A DNA stretch of 64,000 nucleotides from contig NZ_JAAZQQ010000002.1 of assembly GCF_012395815.1 (NCBI RefSeq), positions 496,001-560,000 on the forward strand, written 5' to 3'. The position numbers and the translations under genes are program-made. Below, piece by piece: positions 27,407 to 36,496 of the stretch (position 1 is its first letter; every line of letters begins with the position of its first letter). The stretch is from Roseicyclus persicicus. Its GTDB lineage: Bacteria > Pseudomonadota > Alphaproteobacteria > Rhodobacterales > Rhodobacteraceae. Under the pieces are notes generated by a model. The model saw only the letters and a list, made by a program, of their open reading frames with translations. It made no database searches and was not told the origin of the DNA.

Positions 27407-28660
27407 TCACGGGTCAACCATAGCGGGCGCCGGACGTGACGCAACAGTTTTGACCGCGGTGCCGCGCGCCCCGCTCATCGCCGCCGACAGCGCGTCGAGG
27501 CTGTCCAGCGAGTGGCAGGCGTGGAGCCGGTCGACATGGGGCAGGATCGCGCGGATGCCGCCCGCGCGCGGCTCGAAGCCGTCCCAGCGCAGGAGCGGGT
27601 TGAGCCAGATGATCTGCCGGCACGACAGGCGCAGGCGGGCAATCTCCGCCTCCAGCACCGAGGTATCCCCACGCTCCAGCCCGTCCGAGATCAGGAGCAC
27701 CACCGCCCCTTGCCCCAGCACCCGCCGCGACCAGTCGACGTTGAAGCGGCGGATTGCCTCGCCGATCCGGGTGCCGCCCTCCCAGTCGCGCGCATCGCGG
27801 CCCGCGGCGGCCAGCGCAAGGTCGGGGTCCTTCTGCGCGAGCGCCCGGGTGATGTTGGTCAGCCGGGTGCCGAAGGTGAAGACATGCACCTTGCCCCAGC
27901 CGCGGTCCGGCGCCCAGGTGATCGCGTGCAGGAAATGCACCAGCATCCGCGAATAGACCGACATCGAGCCGGAGATGTCGCACAGCGCCACGAGGTCCGG
28001 CGGCCGGCTCCGCCGCTGGCGCATCAGCACGGTTTCCACCTCGCCGCCCCGCCGCATCGCGCGCCGCAGCGTGCCGCGCAGGTCGGGGCGGGTGCCGTGG
28101 GGCGAGGGCGTGGTGCGCCGGGTCGGCACGGGCTTCACCGGCAGGTGCAGGGCGCGGACGGCGCGGGTCGCCTCGGCGATCTCGGCCGCGCTCATCTGCT
28201 CGAAATCCATCGACCGGAGCTTTTCCGACGCCGACCAGCTGATCCGCGCGTCCATCTCCAGCTCCTCGCGCACCGGCGTGCCCTCGGGCGGCTCGGGCGC
28301 GTCGGCCAGCGCCTCGGCCGCGCGGCGCTCGGCAGCCTTCTTCTTCCGCGCCTCGGCCTCGGTGCGCAGCGTGGGCGACATCAGGTGGATCATCTGCTCG
28401 ATGAATTCCGGGTCGCGCCAGAACAGGGCGAAGCACTGGTCGAACAGCTCCAGGTGCTCGGCCCGGTGGATCAGGGTCGCGCGCAGGACGTGGTAGAAAT
28501 CGGTCTTGTGGGTGAAGCCCGCGGCGGCCACCGCCTCGACCGCGCTCTGCACCTGCGCGGGGCCGACGCGGACCCCGGCCTTTCGCAGCGCGCGGGCGAA
28601 ATGCACGATGTTCTCGGCCAACCGCCCCGCGGTCTCGGGCAGGGGGCGGGGGGGCGCCAT
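27407..28660 (-). CDS. CoxE-like VWA-domain protein
   Basis: A 417-residue protein of the CoxE family. The N-terminal half is helical ([22 protein letters not shown], then [14 protein letters not shown]); the C-terminal half is a von Willebrand A domain with the metal-ion-dependent adhesion motif CDISGSMS near residue 225. With the MoxR ATPase it forms the CoxD/CoxE-type chaperone pair, known in CO dehydrogenase systems to finish the copper-sulfido-molybdenum site; in form II loci the pair probably matures or inserts the cofactor. The ATG at 28660 shares a base with the MoxR stop (TGATG), which decided the start. Confidence 0.88.
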   Translation of the reverse strand: MAPPRPLPETAGRLAENIVHFARALRKAGVRVGPAQVQSAVEAVAAAGFTHKTDFYHVLRATLIHRAEHLELFDQCFALFWRDPEFIEQMIHLMSPTLRTEAEARKKKAAERRAAEALADAPEPPEGTPVREELEMDARISWSASEKLRSMDFEQMSAAEIAEATRAVRALHLPVKPVPTRRTTPSPHGTRPDLRGTLRRAMRRGGEVETVLMRQRRSRPPDLVALCDISGSMSVYSRMLVHFLHAITWAPDRGWGKVHVFTFGTRLTNITRALAQKDPDLALAAAGRDARDWEGGTRIGEAIRRFNVDWSRRVLGQGAVVLLISDGLERGDTSVLEAEIARLRLSCRQIIWLNPLLRWDGFEPRAGGIRAILPHVDRLHACHSLDSLDALSAAMSGARGTAVKTVASRPAPAMVDP

Positions 28661-29574
28661 CAGGACGCCCGGCCCACCTTGGCCCGCGCCTCGTTCAGGA
28701 TGCGCGTGGCCTCGGAGCCGGCGATGCGGGCGATGTCGTCCTGGTATTTCAGCACGGCGCCGAGCGTGTCCGAGATCACCTCGGGCGACAGCGCCACGGT
28801 GTCGAGCGCGAGCAGGCACCGCGCCCAGTCGATCGATTCGGCTACGCCCGGCGTCTTGAACAGGTCCTCGGTGCGCAGCGACTGGACGAAGGCGATCACC
28901 TCGGCCGACAGCGTCTCGGTGATGCCGGGCACGCGGGCGCGCAGGATCTCCATCTCGCGGTCGAAGCTGGGGAAATCGACCCAGTGGTAGAGGCAGCGGC
29001 GCTTGAGCGCGTCATGCACCTCGCGGGTGCGGTTGGAGGTCAGGATGACGATGGGCGGCTCTTCGGCGCGGATGGTGCCGAGCTCCGGGATCGTCACCTG
29101 GAAATCCGACAGGGCCTCCAGCAGGAACGCCTCGAAGGGTTCATCCGTCCTGTCCACCTCGTCGATCAGCAGGACGGGCGGCCCCTCGGGGTGCGGCTCC
29201 ATCGCCTCCAGCAGCGGCCGCCGGATCAGGTAGTCGCCGGAAAACAGCTCCGCCCGCAGCATCTCGCGGTCTGCGTTGCCCGCGGCCTCGGCGGTGCGGA
29301 TGGCGATCATCTGCGCGGCGAAGTTCCATTCGTAGATGGCGGATGCCGCATCCAGCCCCTCGTAGCACTGCAGCCGGATCAGGCGGCGGCCCAAGGCGGC
29401 CGCAAGCGCCTTGGCGATCTCGGTCTTGCCGACGCCGGCCTCGCCCTCAAGGAACAGGGGCTTGCCCAGCGTCAGCGCGAGGAAGGCCACGGTGCCGAGT
29501 GGGCGGCCGCAGACGTAATCCTGCGCCGACAACAGCGCGATGGTCTCGTCGATGGACGTCGGGCGGTGGGCCAC
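28660..29574 (-). CDS. MoxR-family AAA+ ATPase (CoxD-like)
   Basis: A 304-residue ATPase with Walker A FLEGEAGVGKTE near residue 42, Walker B PVLLIDEVDR near 125, sensor-1 VILTSNRTREV near 165 and arginine finger region KRRCLYHWVDFP. MoxR proteins act with VWA-domain partners to remodel or mature metalloenzymes. I chose the GTG at 29574 because AAGGAGG precedes it and MoxR homology begins there (SIDETIALL); a TTG ten codons upstream is less likely. It is translationally coupled to the CoxE-like gene. Confidence 0.9.
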   Translation of the reverse strand: MAHRPTSIDETIALLSAQDYVCGRPLGTVAFLALTLGKPLFLEGEAGVGKTEIAKALAAALGRRLIRLQCYEGLDAASAIYEWNFAAQMIAIRTAEAAGNADREMLRAELFSGDYLIRRPLLEAMEPHPEGPPVLLIDEVDRTDEPFEAFLLEALSDFQVTIPELGTIRAEEPPIVILTSNRTREVHDALKRRCLYHWVDFPSFDREMEILRARVPGITETLSAEVIAFVQSLRTEDLFKTPGVAESIDWARCLLALDTVALSPEVISDTLGAVLKYQDDIARIAGSEATRILNEARAKVGRAS

Positions 29575-29633
29575 GGCTCCTCCTTCCGGGGCTGATCGGG
29601 TCAAGTCTTAGGGGGCGCTTGCCATGCTGTCCA

Positions 29634-30032
29634 TCACGCCATCGGCAGGAGCCCGCGCTCCTCCAGCACCTTGCGGGCGACGCGGAAACACTCGTGCGCC
29701 TGCGGCACGCCGCAGTAGATCGCGACGACATGGCAGATCGCCCGGATCTCCTCGGCGGTGACGCCGTTGTTGATCGCGCCGCGGCAGTGCAGCTCCCATT
29801 CGTGCATCTTGCCCAGCGCCCCCAGCATGGCGAGGTTCATCATGCTGCGGGTCTTGGCGTCGATCGCGTCGTCGCCCCAGCCAAAGCCCCAGCACCACGC
29901 CGTCATCGCCTCCTGGAAGCCGCGGGTGAGGGCGTCGGCGTTGTCGAGGCTGGCCTGCACGTAGTCGGCCCCGAGCGTGGCCTTGCGCCGCGCCAGCCCC
30001 TTCTCGAACAGGTCATTGTCGAAGGTTCCCAT
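29634..30032 (-). CDS. Carboxymuconolactone decarboxylase / AhpD-like family protein
   Basis: A 132-residue helical protein of the CMD family. The typical segment is RSMMNLAMLGALGKMHEWELHCRGAINNGVTAEEIRAICHVVAIYCG, with a histidine-cysteine pair (HC in ELHCRG) and two further cysteines in ICHVVAIYC; AhpD uses C-X2-C for redox work while true decarboxylases lack it, and here the pattern is neither exactly. It may decarboxylate or isomerise a small acid produced by the linked molybdenum hydroxylase. The ATG at 30032, after GGGGAGA, is preferred to one nine codons earlier. Confidence 0.8.
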   Translation of the reverse strand: MGTFDNDLFEKGLARRKATLGADYVQASLDNADALTRGFQEAMTAWCWGFGWGDDAIDAKTRSMMNLAMLGALGKMHEWELHCRGAINNGVTAEEIRAICHVVAIYCGVPQAHECFRVARKVLEERGLLPMA

Positions 30033-30073
30033 GGCGGTGTCTCCCCTGTTGCGGCCCATGCCCGGGCCATGTT

Positions 30074-30997
30074 TCAGACCGCGTGCCCCCTGAGCGTCGC
30101 GATCAGGGCGGCGGTCTGCGGCGTGACGGTGGCCTTGTCCCGCACCGCGATCAACAGGTCGCGGGTGGCCCAGCTTTCGTCCAGCGGCACCATCGCCAGC
30201 CGCGTCGCGTCGAGGTAGGGTTCGACCGCGCCGAAGGGCAGCACCGCGATGCCGAGCCGCGCCTGCACCATGCGGCGCACACCGTCGAAGCTCTGGACCG
30301 CGACCTGGGTGCGGATGCGCGCGCCGATCTCCTCGGCGCGGCGGTCGAGCCAGGCCTGGATCGAACTGCCGGCCTGCAGCGCCACGAAGGGCTCGGCCAC
30401 GATGTCGGACAGGTGCAGGCTGCGCCGCGCGGCCAGCGGGTGCTCGGCGGGCAGCACCACAACCAGCGTGTCGCGCCGGTAGGGGATCAGCACCAGCCCC
30501 GCGGCCTCGGTCAGCCCCGAGAAGATGCCCAGATCGGCCCGGCCCGCGCGGACGGCCTCCAGTACCTCGAGGCTGGTCATCTCGGTCAGGCGGATGTGCA
30601 GCTGCGGGTGGGCGGCGACGAATTCGGCCAGGTCCTCGGGCAGGAACTGCGAGATCGACGAGCTGTTGGCCGCGACCCGGATCGCGCCGCGCCGGCCGGT
30701 GGCGTGGGCGGCCATCTCGGCCTCCAGCCGCTCGACCGCGTCGCGCAGGCGTTCGGCGTGGCGCACCAGGTCGTGGCCCGCGGGCGTCAGCTCCACCCCC
30801 CGCCGGTGGCGGTGCAGGAGCGGCGCACCCACCAGCGCCTCGAGGTCGGCGATGCGCTTGCTGACGGCCGACGGCACCAGCCCGTGCAGCGCCGCGGCGT
30901 GCGCGATGCTGCCCGAGGCCGCGACCGACCGGAACAGCGCCAGCGTCACGAGGTCGTAGCCCCCGCCGGCCCGGGCGCGGGTGCCGGCATCGGCCAT
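30074..30997 (-). CDS. LysR-family transcriptional regulator
   Basis: A 307-residue LysR protein. The N-terminal helix-turn-helix covers residues 15-75 (LALFRSVAASGSIAHAAALHGLVPSAVSKRIADLE...), followed by the linker helix and a periplasmic-binding-type effector domain (about 95-300). It sits six bases after tctA on the same strand, with GAGGG nine bases before the start, so it is expressed with the transporter rather than divergently as is usual for LysR genes. The probable effector is the acid imported by the transporter or a product of the molybdenum hydroxylase. Confidence 0.88.
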   Translation of the reverse strand: MADAGTRARAGGGYDLVTLALFRSVAASGSIAHAAALHGLVPSAVSKRIADLEALVGAPLLHRHRRGVELTPAGHDLVRHAERLRDAVERLEAEMAAHATGRRGAIRVAANSSSISQFLPEDLAEFVAAHPQLHIRLTEMTSLEVLEAVRAGRADLGIFSGLTEAAGLVLIPYRRDTLVVVLPAEHPLAARRSLHLSDIVAEPFVALQAGSSIQAWLDRRAEEIGARIRTQVAVQSFDGVRRMVQARLGIAVLPFGAVEPYLDATRLAMVPLDESWATRDLLIAVRDKATVTPQTAALIATLRGHAV

Positions 30998-31002
30998 CGT
31001 GC

Positions 31003-32520
31003 TCAGCCCTCGGTCAGGCGTTCGGCCTGTGTCTGCTTGTGGTCGCGCACGGCAAGCCAGACCGACAGCGCGAGGAACCCCACGGTGAGGACGTAGAGGG
31101 TGATCGAGATCGGGCTTGCGATCAGGATCGACCAGTCGCCGTCCGAGATCGACATCGCGCGCCGCAGCGCGCGTTCCATGTCGCCGCCCAGCAGCAGCCC
31201 CAGCACCAGCGGCACAAGGCTGATGTCCAGCTTGCGCATGATGTAGCCGATGATCCCGAAGAACACCATCAGCTCAAGGTCGAAGATCGAGTTCGAGATC
31301 CCGTAGACCCCCACGAAGGTGACGGCCGCGACCACCGGCATCAGCGCCCAGGTCGGCGTCATCATCAGGCGCGTGAAGATGCCGATCATCGGCAGGTTCA
31401 GGATCAGGAGCGCGATGTTGGCCAGGTAAAGCGACGCGACGAGGCCCCAGACGAGGTCGGGCTGGCGCTCGAACAGGAGCGGGCCGGGCTGCACGTTGAG
31501 CGAGATCAGCATGGCCAGCAGCACGGCGGTCGTGCCCGAGCCCGGCACGCCCAGCGACAGCATCGGGATAAGCGCGCCGCCCGCGGCCGCGTTGTTGCCC
31601 GACTCGGGCGCCGCCACACCGCGCGGGTCGCCCTTGCCGAAGGTGCCCTTGCCGTTGGATTTCTGCTTCTCGAAGACATAGGCCATGAAGGACCCCAGCG
31701 AGGCCCCCGCGCCCGGCAGCACGCCCGCGACGAAGCCCACGCCCGAGCCGCGCAGCATCGCCCAGCGGGTCGGCCAGATCGCCGACCACTGCGGCATCCA
31801 GCGGTCAACCTTGATCGCCTTGGGGCGGTCCTTGGCACTTTTCTCCAGCAGCAGCAGGATCTCCGAGATCGCGAACAGGCCCACCAGCGCGACGATCGGC
31901 TGGATGCCGTCGTAGAGGTGGAAGTTGTCCATCGTGTAGCGCGGCACGCCCGAGATCGGGTCGATGCCCACGGTCGCCAGCATCAGGCCGATCAGCGCCG
32001 ACAGGAGCGTCTTGCGCGGATCGACGCCGGCGATGCCGCCGATGGTGGCGAAGGCGAGGATGTAGAGCGCGAAATAGTCGGCCGGGCCGAAGTGGATGGC
32101 CGCCCGCGCCAGCACGGGGGCGAACAGCGACAGGCCGATCACCGCGATGGTGGCGCCGACGAAGGACGCGACGCCCGAGATCGCCAGCGCGTTCGCCGCC
32201 TGGCCCTGCACCGCCATCGGGTAGCCGTCGAGCGTGGTCATGATCGCCGGCTCGTCGCCGGGGATGTTCAGCAGGATCGAGCTGATCCGCCCGCCGTACA
32301 TGCAGCCGAAATAGACCGCGCAGAGCAGGATCAGCGAGGATGTGGGGTCGAAGCCGAAGGCGAAGGTCAGCGGGATCAGCACCGCCACCCCGTTCACCGG
32401 GCCAAGGCCCGGCAGCGCGCCGAGCAGCGTGCCGACGAAGCAGCCCATCAGCAGCAGGCCGATGTTGAGCGGTGTCAGCGCGACGAGAAAGCCGCTGCCG
32501 ATCAGCGAGAGCACTTCCAT
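31003..32520 (-). CDS. tctA: Tripartite tricarboxylate transporter large membrane subunit TctA
   Basis: A 505-residue protein with about 11-12 membrane helices. The repeated family motifs are GTLLGALPGLGPVNGVA near residue 30, YGGRISSILLNIPGDEPAIMTTLDGYPM near 75, GVLPGAGASLGSFMAY near 260, and PESGNNAAAGGALIPMLSLGVPGS near 315. It forms the translocation pore of a secondary carboxylate importer energised by an ion gradient. It lies 28 bases after tctB. Confidence 0.95.
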   Translation of the reverse strand: MEVLSLIGSGFLVALTPLNIGLLLMGCFVGTLLGALPGLGPVNGVAVLIPLTFAFGFDPTSSLILLCAVYFGCMYGGRISSILLNIPGDEPAIMTTLDGYPMAVQGQAANALAISGVASFVGATIAVIGLSLFAPVLARAAIHFGPADYFALYILAFATIGGIAGVDPRKTLLSALIGLMLATVGIDPISGVPRYTMDNFHLYDGIQPIVALVGLFAISEILLLLEKSAKDRPKAIKVDRWMPQWSAIWPTRWAMLRGSGVGFVAGVLPGAGASLGSFMAYVFEKQKSNGKGTFGKGDPRGVAAPESGNNAAAGGALIPMLSLGVPGSGTTAVLLAMLISLNVQPGPLLFERQPDLVWGLVASLYLANIALLILNLPMIGIFTRLMMTPTWALMPVVAAVTFVGVYGISNSIFDLELMVFFGIIGYIMRKLDISLVPLVLGLLLGGDMERALRRAMSISDGDWSILIASPISITLYVLTVGFLALSVWLAVRDHKQTQAERLTEG

Positions 32521-32548
32521 GACTGGTCTCCCTTCGCCCCTCCGGCCC

Positions 32549-32989
32549 TCAGCCGAAGAGGTCCCCCAGAAAATCGAGCGGCAGCCCCAGCACCTGGTCG
32601 AACAGCGCCCAGAGCCCCGGCCCGAACACGACGCCCAGCGCCACGGCGTGCCACGGCGGCCCGCCCATGATGATGCCCACCAGCGCGATCAGCGCCGCGG
32701 TGGCGATCGGAAAGCCGACCTGCTCCATCACCAGGACGTAGCCGATGAACACGGCCAGCGCGGCGGCCTGCCGCCACAGCCGGTCGCGGCCCGGCCAGTC
32801 CACCGTGCCGGTGGGGAACACCACCAGCGAGGCGGACAGGATCATCATCGGGATGCCGACGATGATCGGGAACACGGACGGCCCCAGCACGTCGCCGAAG
32901 GTGATCTGGTAGGTGTCGGCCTGCAGGGTGTAGAGCGCCGCGATCGCGAAGACCGCGGCGCCGAAGAGCCTGACGCTCGTTCCCGTCAT
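32549..32989 (-). CDS. tctB: Tripartite tricarboxylate transporter small membrane subunit TctB
   Basis: A 146-residue protein with four predicted membrane helices and the usual TctB plan: an amphipathic N-terminal segment (SVRLFGAAVFAIAALYTLQADTYQITFGDVLGPSVFPIIVG, read in parts), two helices in the middle and a short C-terminal helix. It is the accessory small subunit of the transporter. Its start overlaps the tctC stop by one base (TAATG). Confidence 0.93.
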   Translation of the reverse strand: MTGTSVRLFGAAVFAIAALYTLQADTYQITFGDVLGPSVFPIIVGIPMMILSASLVVFPTGTVDWPGRDRLWRQAAALAVFIGYVLVMEQVGFPIATAALIALVGIIMGGPPWHAVALGVVFGPGLWALFDQVLGLPLDFLGDLFG

Positions 32990-33963
32990 TACTGGATGAC
33001 GCCGATATCGCGGGAGATCTGCTCCATGATGGCCGCCTGATCCCGCACGAAGGCCTCGAACTCGGCGCCGCCGCGCCAGATCGGCACCAGACCGGCCGAG
33101 GTGGCCGCTTCCTGCCAGTTGTCCGAGTTGTAGAGGGTTTCCAGCCGCTCGACCCAGGCGTTGTACGCCTCGTCCGAGACCTGCCCGCCGGTGTAGAGGC
33201 CGCGCCAGTTGTAGCCGGTCACGTCGACGCCCTGCGAGATGGCGGTCGGGATGTCGGGGAAGGCCGGGATCGGCTCGTCCGACAGCGCCGCGAGGACGCG
33301 GATGTCACCCGATTCCACGAAGCCCGCGATCTCGCCCATGTCCGTCGACACCACGGCGATCTGGCCGCCCATCATCTGGGTCACGGCGTCGGTGCCGCCG
33401 TCGAACTGCACCCAGCGGATCGCGCTGAGATCCTCGGTGCCGGTGGCATCGGCCACCATCAGGAGCCGGATGTGGTCCCAGCCGCCCGCACCCGACGAGC
33501 CGCCGGTGACCAGCGCCGAGGGATCGGCCGCCATCGCCGCGGTCAGGTCGGCCAGCGTCATGATCGGGCTGTCGTTGTCGACCGCGATCACGCCCACGTC
33601 GGCGCCCAGCATGGCGAGGTAGCGCATGGTTTCCAGCGGCGCGGGGTAGCGGCCCTGGGCCATCTGCGTCACGCCCACGGTCGAGGTGGCGACGATCAGG
33701 TCCTCGTCGGCCGGGCGCTCGGCCGCGACCATGGCAAAGGCCACGGCGCCGACGCCGCCGGCCATGTTGGTGACCTGCACGTTGCCCTCGACGAGGCCCA
33801 GCTCGCCCAGCACGCGGCCGATGGTGCGGCAGGTGAAGTCCCAGCCGCCGCCGGGGTTCGAGGGTGCGATGCACTCGGTGGCCGAGGCGGGGACGGCGGT
33901 GACCGTCATCGCGGCCGCCAGCGCGGCCCCCAGTTTCATGGAAGTCAGTGTGCGAAGTTTCAT
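32989..33963 (-). CDS. tctC: Tripartite tricarboxylate transporter periplasmic binding protein TctC
   Basis: A 324-residue binding protein (Bug family) that captures the carboxylate substrate. The signal peptide is LGAALAAAMTVTAVPASA. The mature part has the APSNPGGGWDFTCRTIGRVL segment that contacts substrate carboxylates, VTGGSSGAGGWDH and the VTGYNWRGLY region. Two cysteines near the mature N-terminus (ECIAP and FTCRT) could form a disulfide. GGAGGAGAG ahead of 33963 supports this start; the frame is open far upstream without similarity. It heads the long minus-strand run. Confidence 0.92.
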   Translation of the reverse strand: MKLRTLTSMKLGAALAAAMTVTAVPASATECIAPSNPGGGWDFTCRTIGRVLGELGLVEGNVQVTNMAGGVGAVAFAMVAAERPADEDLIVATSTVGVTQMAQGRYPAPLETMRYLAMLGADVGVIAVDNDSPIMTLADLTAAMAADPSALVTGGSSGAGGWDHIRLLMVADATGTEDLSAIRWVQFDGGTDAVTQMMGGQIAVVSTDMGEIAGFVESGDIRVLAALSDEPIPAFPDIPTAISQGVDVTGYNWRGLYTGGQVSDEAYNAWVERLETLYNSDNWQEAATSAGLVPIWRGGAEFEAFVRDQAAIMEQISRDIGVIQ

Positions 33964-34327
33964 CGGGTTCTCTCCTCCCTGTCGGAACCGTCCCCGAGGG
34001 GATGGCATTCGCGCCCGTTTTTCAAGTGCCCTGATCGGGCGATCACGCCAGTCATCACATTTTTTCACGTCACGGGGACGCATGGTGATGCCATGGCCCG
34101 CCCGCCTGCCGCGCCGCAGCGGCGCGGGAAACCCGTTCCGCATCAGTCGCTTGGCCGCTGTCGGGGCGGCCGTGCGCCGGGCCGCGGCGGCCCGTCGGCG
34201 CGCCGTCTTGCCGGATGGCCCGGTGCGGGGCGCCCGCGCCAAGCGCCCTTGCCCCGTCGAATTCGGCCGGGGCAGTATGCCGTCGCGGGGCCGTTTGCGC
34301 CCCGCATCGGACGCAAGGAGGCGACGC
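33964..34327. other. Divergent intergenic region between tctC and the HMG-CoA-lyase-like gene
   Basis: About 364 bases with no credible gene. It must hold the promoters of the long minus-strand tct-hydroxylase run and of the plus-strand lyase/CoA-transferase pair. An A/T-rich patch (CATTTTTTCACG near 34056-34067) and a TTGAAA on the minus strand at about 34029-34024 are the only promoter-like features; no clear operator was found. AAGGAGG at 34315-34321 belongs to the lyase gene. Confidence 0.4.
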
Positions 34328-35287
34328 ATGGCCGACACTTCACGCCCCGTGCCGGAGGGCGCGCGCATCACCGTCTGCGAGGTGGGCCCGCGCGACGGGT
34401 TCCAGATCGAGGCGGCCTTCATCCCGACCGCGAAGAAGATCGAGATCATCAACGCGCTGTTCGCCGCCGGCATCCGGCACATGCAGGTGACCTCCTTCGT
34501 CAGCCCCCGCGCGGTGCCGCAGCTGGCCGATGCCGAGGCGGTCCTGGCGGGCATCGACCGGCCCGAGGGCGCGCTGATCACCGCGCTGATCCCCAACCTG
34601 CGCGGCGCCGAACGGGCCGCCGCCGCCGGGGTGGACGCGGTGCACACCGTGGTGTCAGCCTCGGAGACGCACAACCGCAAGAACGTGAACCGCGGCGTCG
34701 ACGAGTCGCTGAAGGATTTCGAGGCGGTCTTCGCGCTCCTCTCGCTGGCCGGCGTCGCCGTCGAGGGCGGCATCGCCACCGCCTTCGGCTGCCCCTTCGA
34801 GGGCGTGGTGCCGCCCGAGCAGGTCGCCCGCATCGCCAAACGCTACCAGGAGCTCGGGGCCAAATCCGTGGGCCTCGGTGACACCACCGGCATGGCGACC
34901 CCCGCCACCGTCCGCGCCGCGGTGCAGGCGATCCGGGCCGAGGCGCCCGGGCTGGGCATCGGGCTCCACTTCCACAACACCCGCGGGGTGGGGCTCGCCT
35001 GCGTGATGACGGGGCTGGCCGAGGGGGTGACGCATTACGACGCCTCGGTCGGCGGCCTCGGCGGCTGTCCCTTCGCGGCGGGCGCGACCGGCAACATCTG
35101 CACCGAGGATCTCGTCTATCTCCTGCAGGAAAGCGGCTACGACACCGGCATCGACCTCGACAAGCTGATCGCGGCCGCCCGGCTGACCCAGGGTGTCATC
35201 GGCCGCGACCTGCCCGGGCAGGTCATCAAGGCCGGCCCCCGGCTGCGCCGCTACGACCCCGGCCTGACCGCCACGGCCGCGGGATGA
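34328..35287 (+). CDS. Hydroxymethylglutaryl-CoA lyase-like protein
   Basis: A 319-residue TIM-barrel enzyme of the HMG-CoA lyase branch. The metal and substrate residues are visible: EVGPRDGFQIE (Arg and Asp of the active site), HFHNTRGVG (metal-binding histidines) and GGLGGCPFAAGATGN with the catalytic cysteine loop. The family cleaves 3-hydroxy-3-methylglutaryl-CoA or similar 3-hydroxyacyl-CoAs to acetyl-CoA and a keto acid. It overlaps the next gene, a CoA transferase, by four bases; together they look like activation of a branched hydroxy-diacid followed by aldol cleavage. Confidence 0.9.
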   Translation: MADTSRPVPEGARITVCEVGPRDGFQIEAAFIPTAKKIEIINALFAAGIRHMQVTSFVSPRAVPQLADAEAVLAGIDRPEGALITALIPNLRGAERAAAAGVDAVHTVVSASETHNRKNVNRGVDESLKDFEAVFALLSLAGVAVEGGIATAFGCPFEGVVPPEQVARIAKRYQELGAKSVGLGDTTGMATPATVRAAVQAIRAEAPGLGIGLHFHNTRGVGLACVMTGLAEGVTHYDASVGGLGGCPFAAGATGNICTEDLVYLLQESGYDTGIDLDKLIAAARLTQGVIGRDLPGQVIKAGPRLRRYDPGLTATAAG

Positions 35288-36474
35288 GCGACCTGCCGCT
35301 GTCCGGCGTCCGGGTCGTCGACCTGACGCGCATCCTGTCGGGGCCGTTCTGCGCCATGATCCTCGGCGATCTGGGCGCCGACGTGGTCAAGATCGAGAGC
35401 CCCAAGGGCGGCGACCCGGTGCGCGGGCAGGGGCATATCGTCGACGGGCTGTCGTGGTATTTCGCGGGCTTCAACCGCAACAAGCGGTCGGTGGCGCTGG
35501 ACCTGCGCCGCCCCGAGGGGCTGGCGGTGCTGGAGCGGCTGCTCGCCGGCGCCGACATCCTGACCGAGAACTACCGCCCCGGCGTGCTGGACGAGATGGG
35601 GCTGACCCCCGCACGGCTGGCGCAGATCAACCCGCGCCTGATCGTGGTCAGCGTGAACGGCTACGGCAGCACGGGGCCCTATGCCAACCGGCCCGCCTTC
35701 GACTTCATCGCGCAGGCGATGTCGGGTTATATGGCGACGAACGGCACGCCCGCCACCGGCCCCCTGCGCACCGGCCCGCCGCTGACCGACCTGATCGCGG
35801 GGCTTTACGCGGCGCTGGGCGCGGTGTCGGCGCTCAGGGCGCGCGACGCGGGCGGCCCGGCGCAGCGGGTCGAGGCGTCGATGATGATGTCGATCCTGTC
35901 GATGATGGCCTACCTGTCCTCGGGCGCGCTGGCGACGGGGCGCGACCCGGTGACCACCGGCAACGACCACCCGATCGTCGCGCCCTACGGGTTGTTCCGC
36001 GCCGCCGACGGCGACATCGCGGTGGCGCCCTCGACCGACGTGTTCGTGGCCCGCTTCCTCGGCGAGATCGGGCTGAAGCACCTGCTCGACGATCCCCGCT
36101 TCGCCGACAACGCCCGGCGGGTCGAGAACCGGGCCGAGCTGAACCGGCTGGTCGACGACGCGCTGGCCCACGGCACGCAGGCGCACTGGATCGAGCGGCT
36201 GAACCGCGCGGGCGTGCCCTGCGGCAAGGTCCAGCGGCTGACCGAGGCGCTGGCCGACCCGCAGGTCGCGGCGCAGGAGATGGTGCTCGAGGTGCCGCAC
36301 CCCGGCCACGGGACGGTCAAGATGACCGGCTTCCCGATCAAGTTCTCGGAGACGCCCCTGCAGCTGCGCCACCCCACCCCCGACCTCGGGGCCCAGACCG
36401 ACGCGGTGCTGGCCGAGGCGGGCTATGGCCCCGACGAGATCACGGGCCTGCGGGACAGGGGCCTTCTGGGCTGA
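35284..36474 (+). CDS. CaiB/BaiF family (class III) CoA transferase
   Basis: A 396-residue family III CoA transferase. It begins with the typical LSGVRVVDLTRILSGPFCAMILGDLGADVVKIE region (read in parts) and has the catalytic aspartate Asp169 in GPPLTDLIAG. Such enzymes move CoA from a donor such as succinyl-CoA to another acid. Being coupled to the HMG-CoA-lyase-like gene, it likely makes the CoA ester that the lyase splits, as in itaconate/citramalate or methylglutarate breakdown; the exact acid is not shown. Confidence 0.9.
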   Translation: MSDLPLSGVRVVDLTRILSGPFCAMILGDLGADVVKIESPKGGDPVRGQGHIVDGLSWYFAGFNRNKRSVALDLRRPEGLAVLERLLAGADILTENYRPGVLDEMGLTPARLAQINPRLIVVSVNGYGSTGPYANRPAFDFIAQAMSGYMATNGTPATGPLRTGPPLTDLIAGLYAALGAVSALRARDAGGPAQRVEASMMMSILSMMAYLSSGALATGRDPVTTGNDHPIVAPYGLFRAADGDIAVAPSTDVFVARFLGEIGLKHLLDDPRFADNARRVENRAELNRLVDDALAHGTQAHWIERLNRAGVPCGKVQRLTEALADPQVAAQEMVLEVPHPGHGTVKMTGFPIKFSETPLQLRHPTPDLGAQTDAVLAEAGYGPDEITGLRDRGLLG

Positions 36475-36496
36475 GGCGGGGGCATGGCCCGCGCCG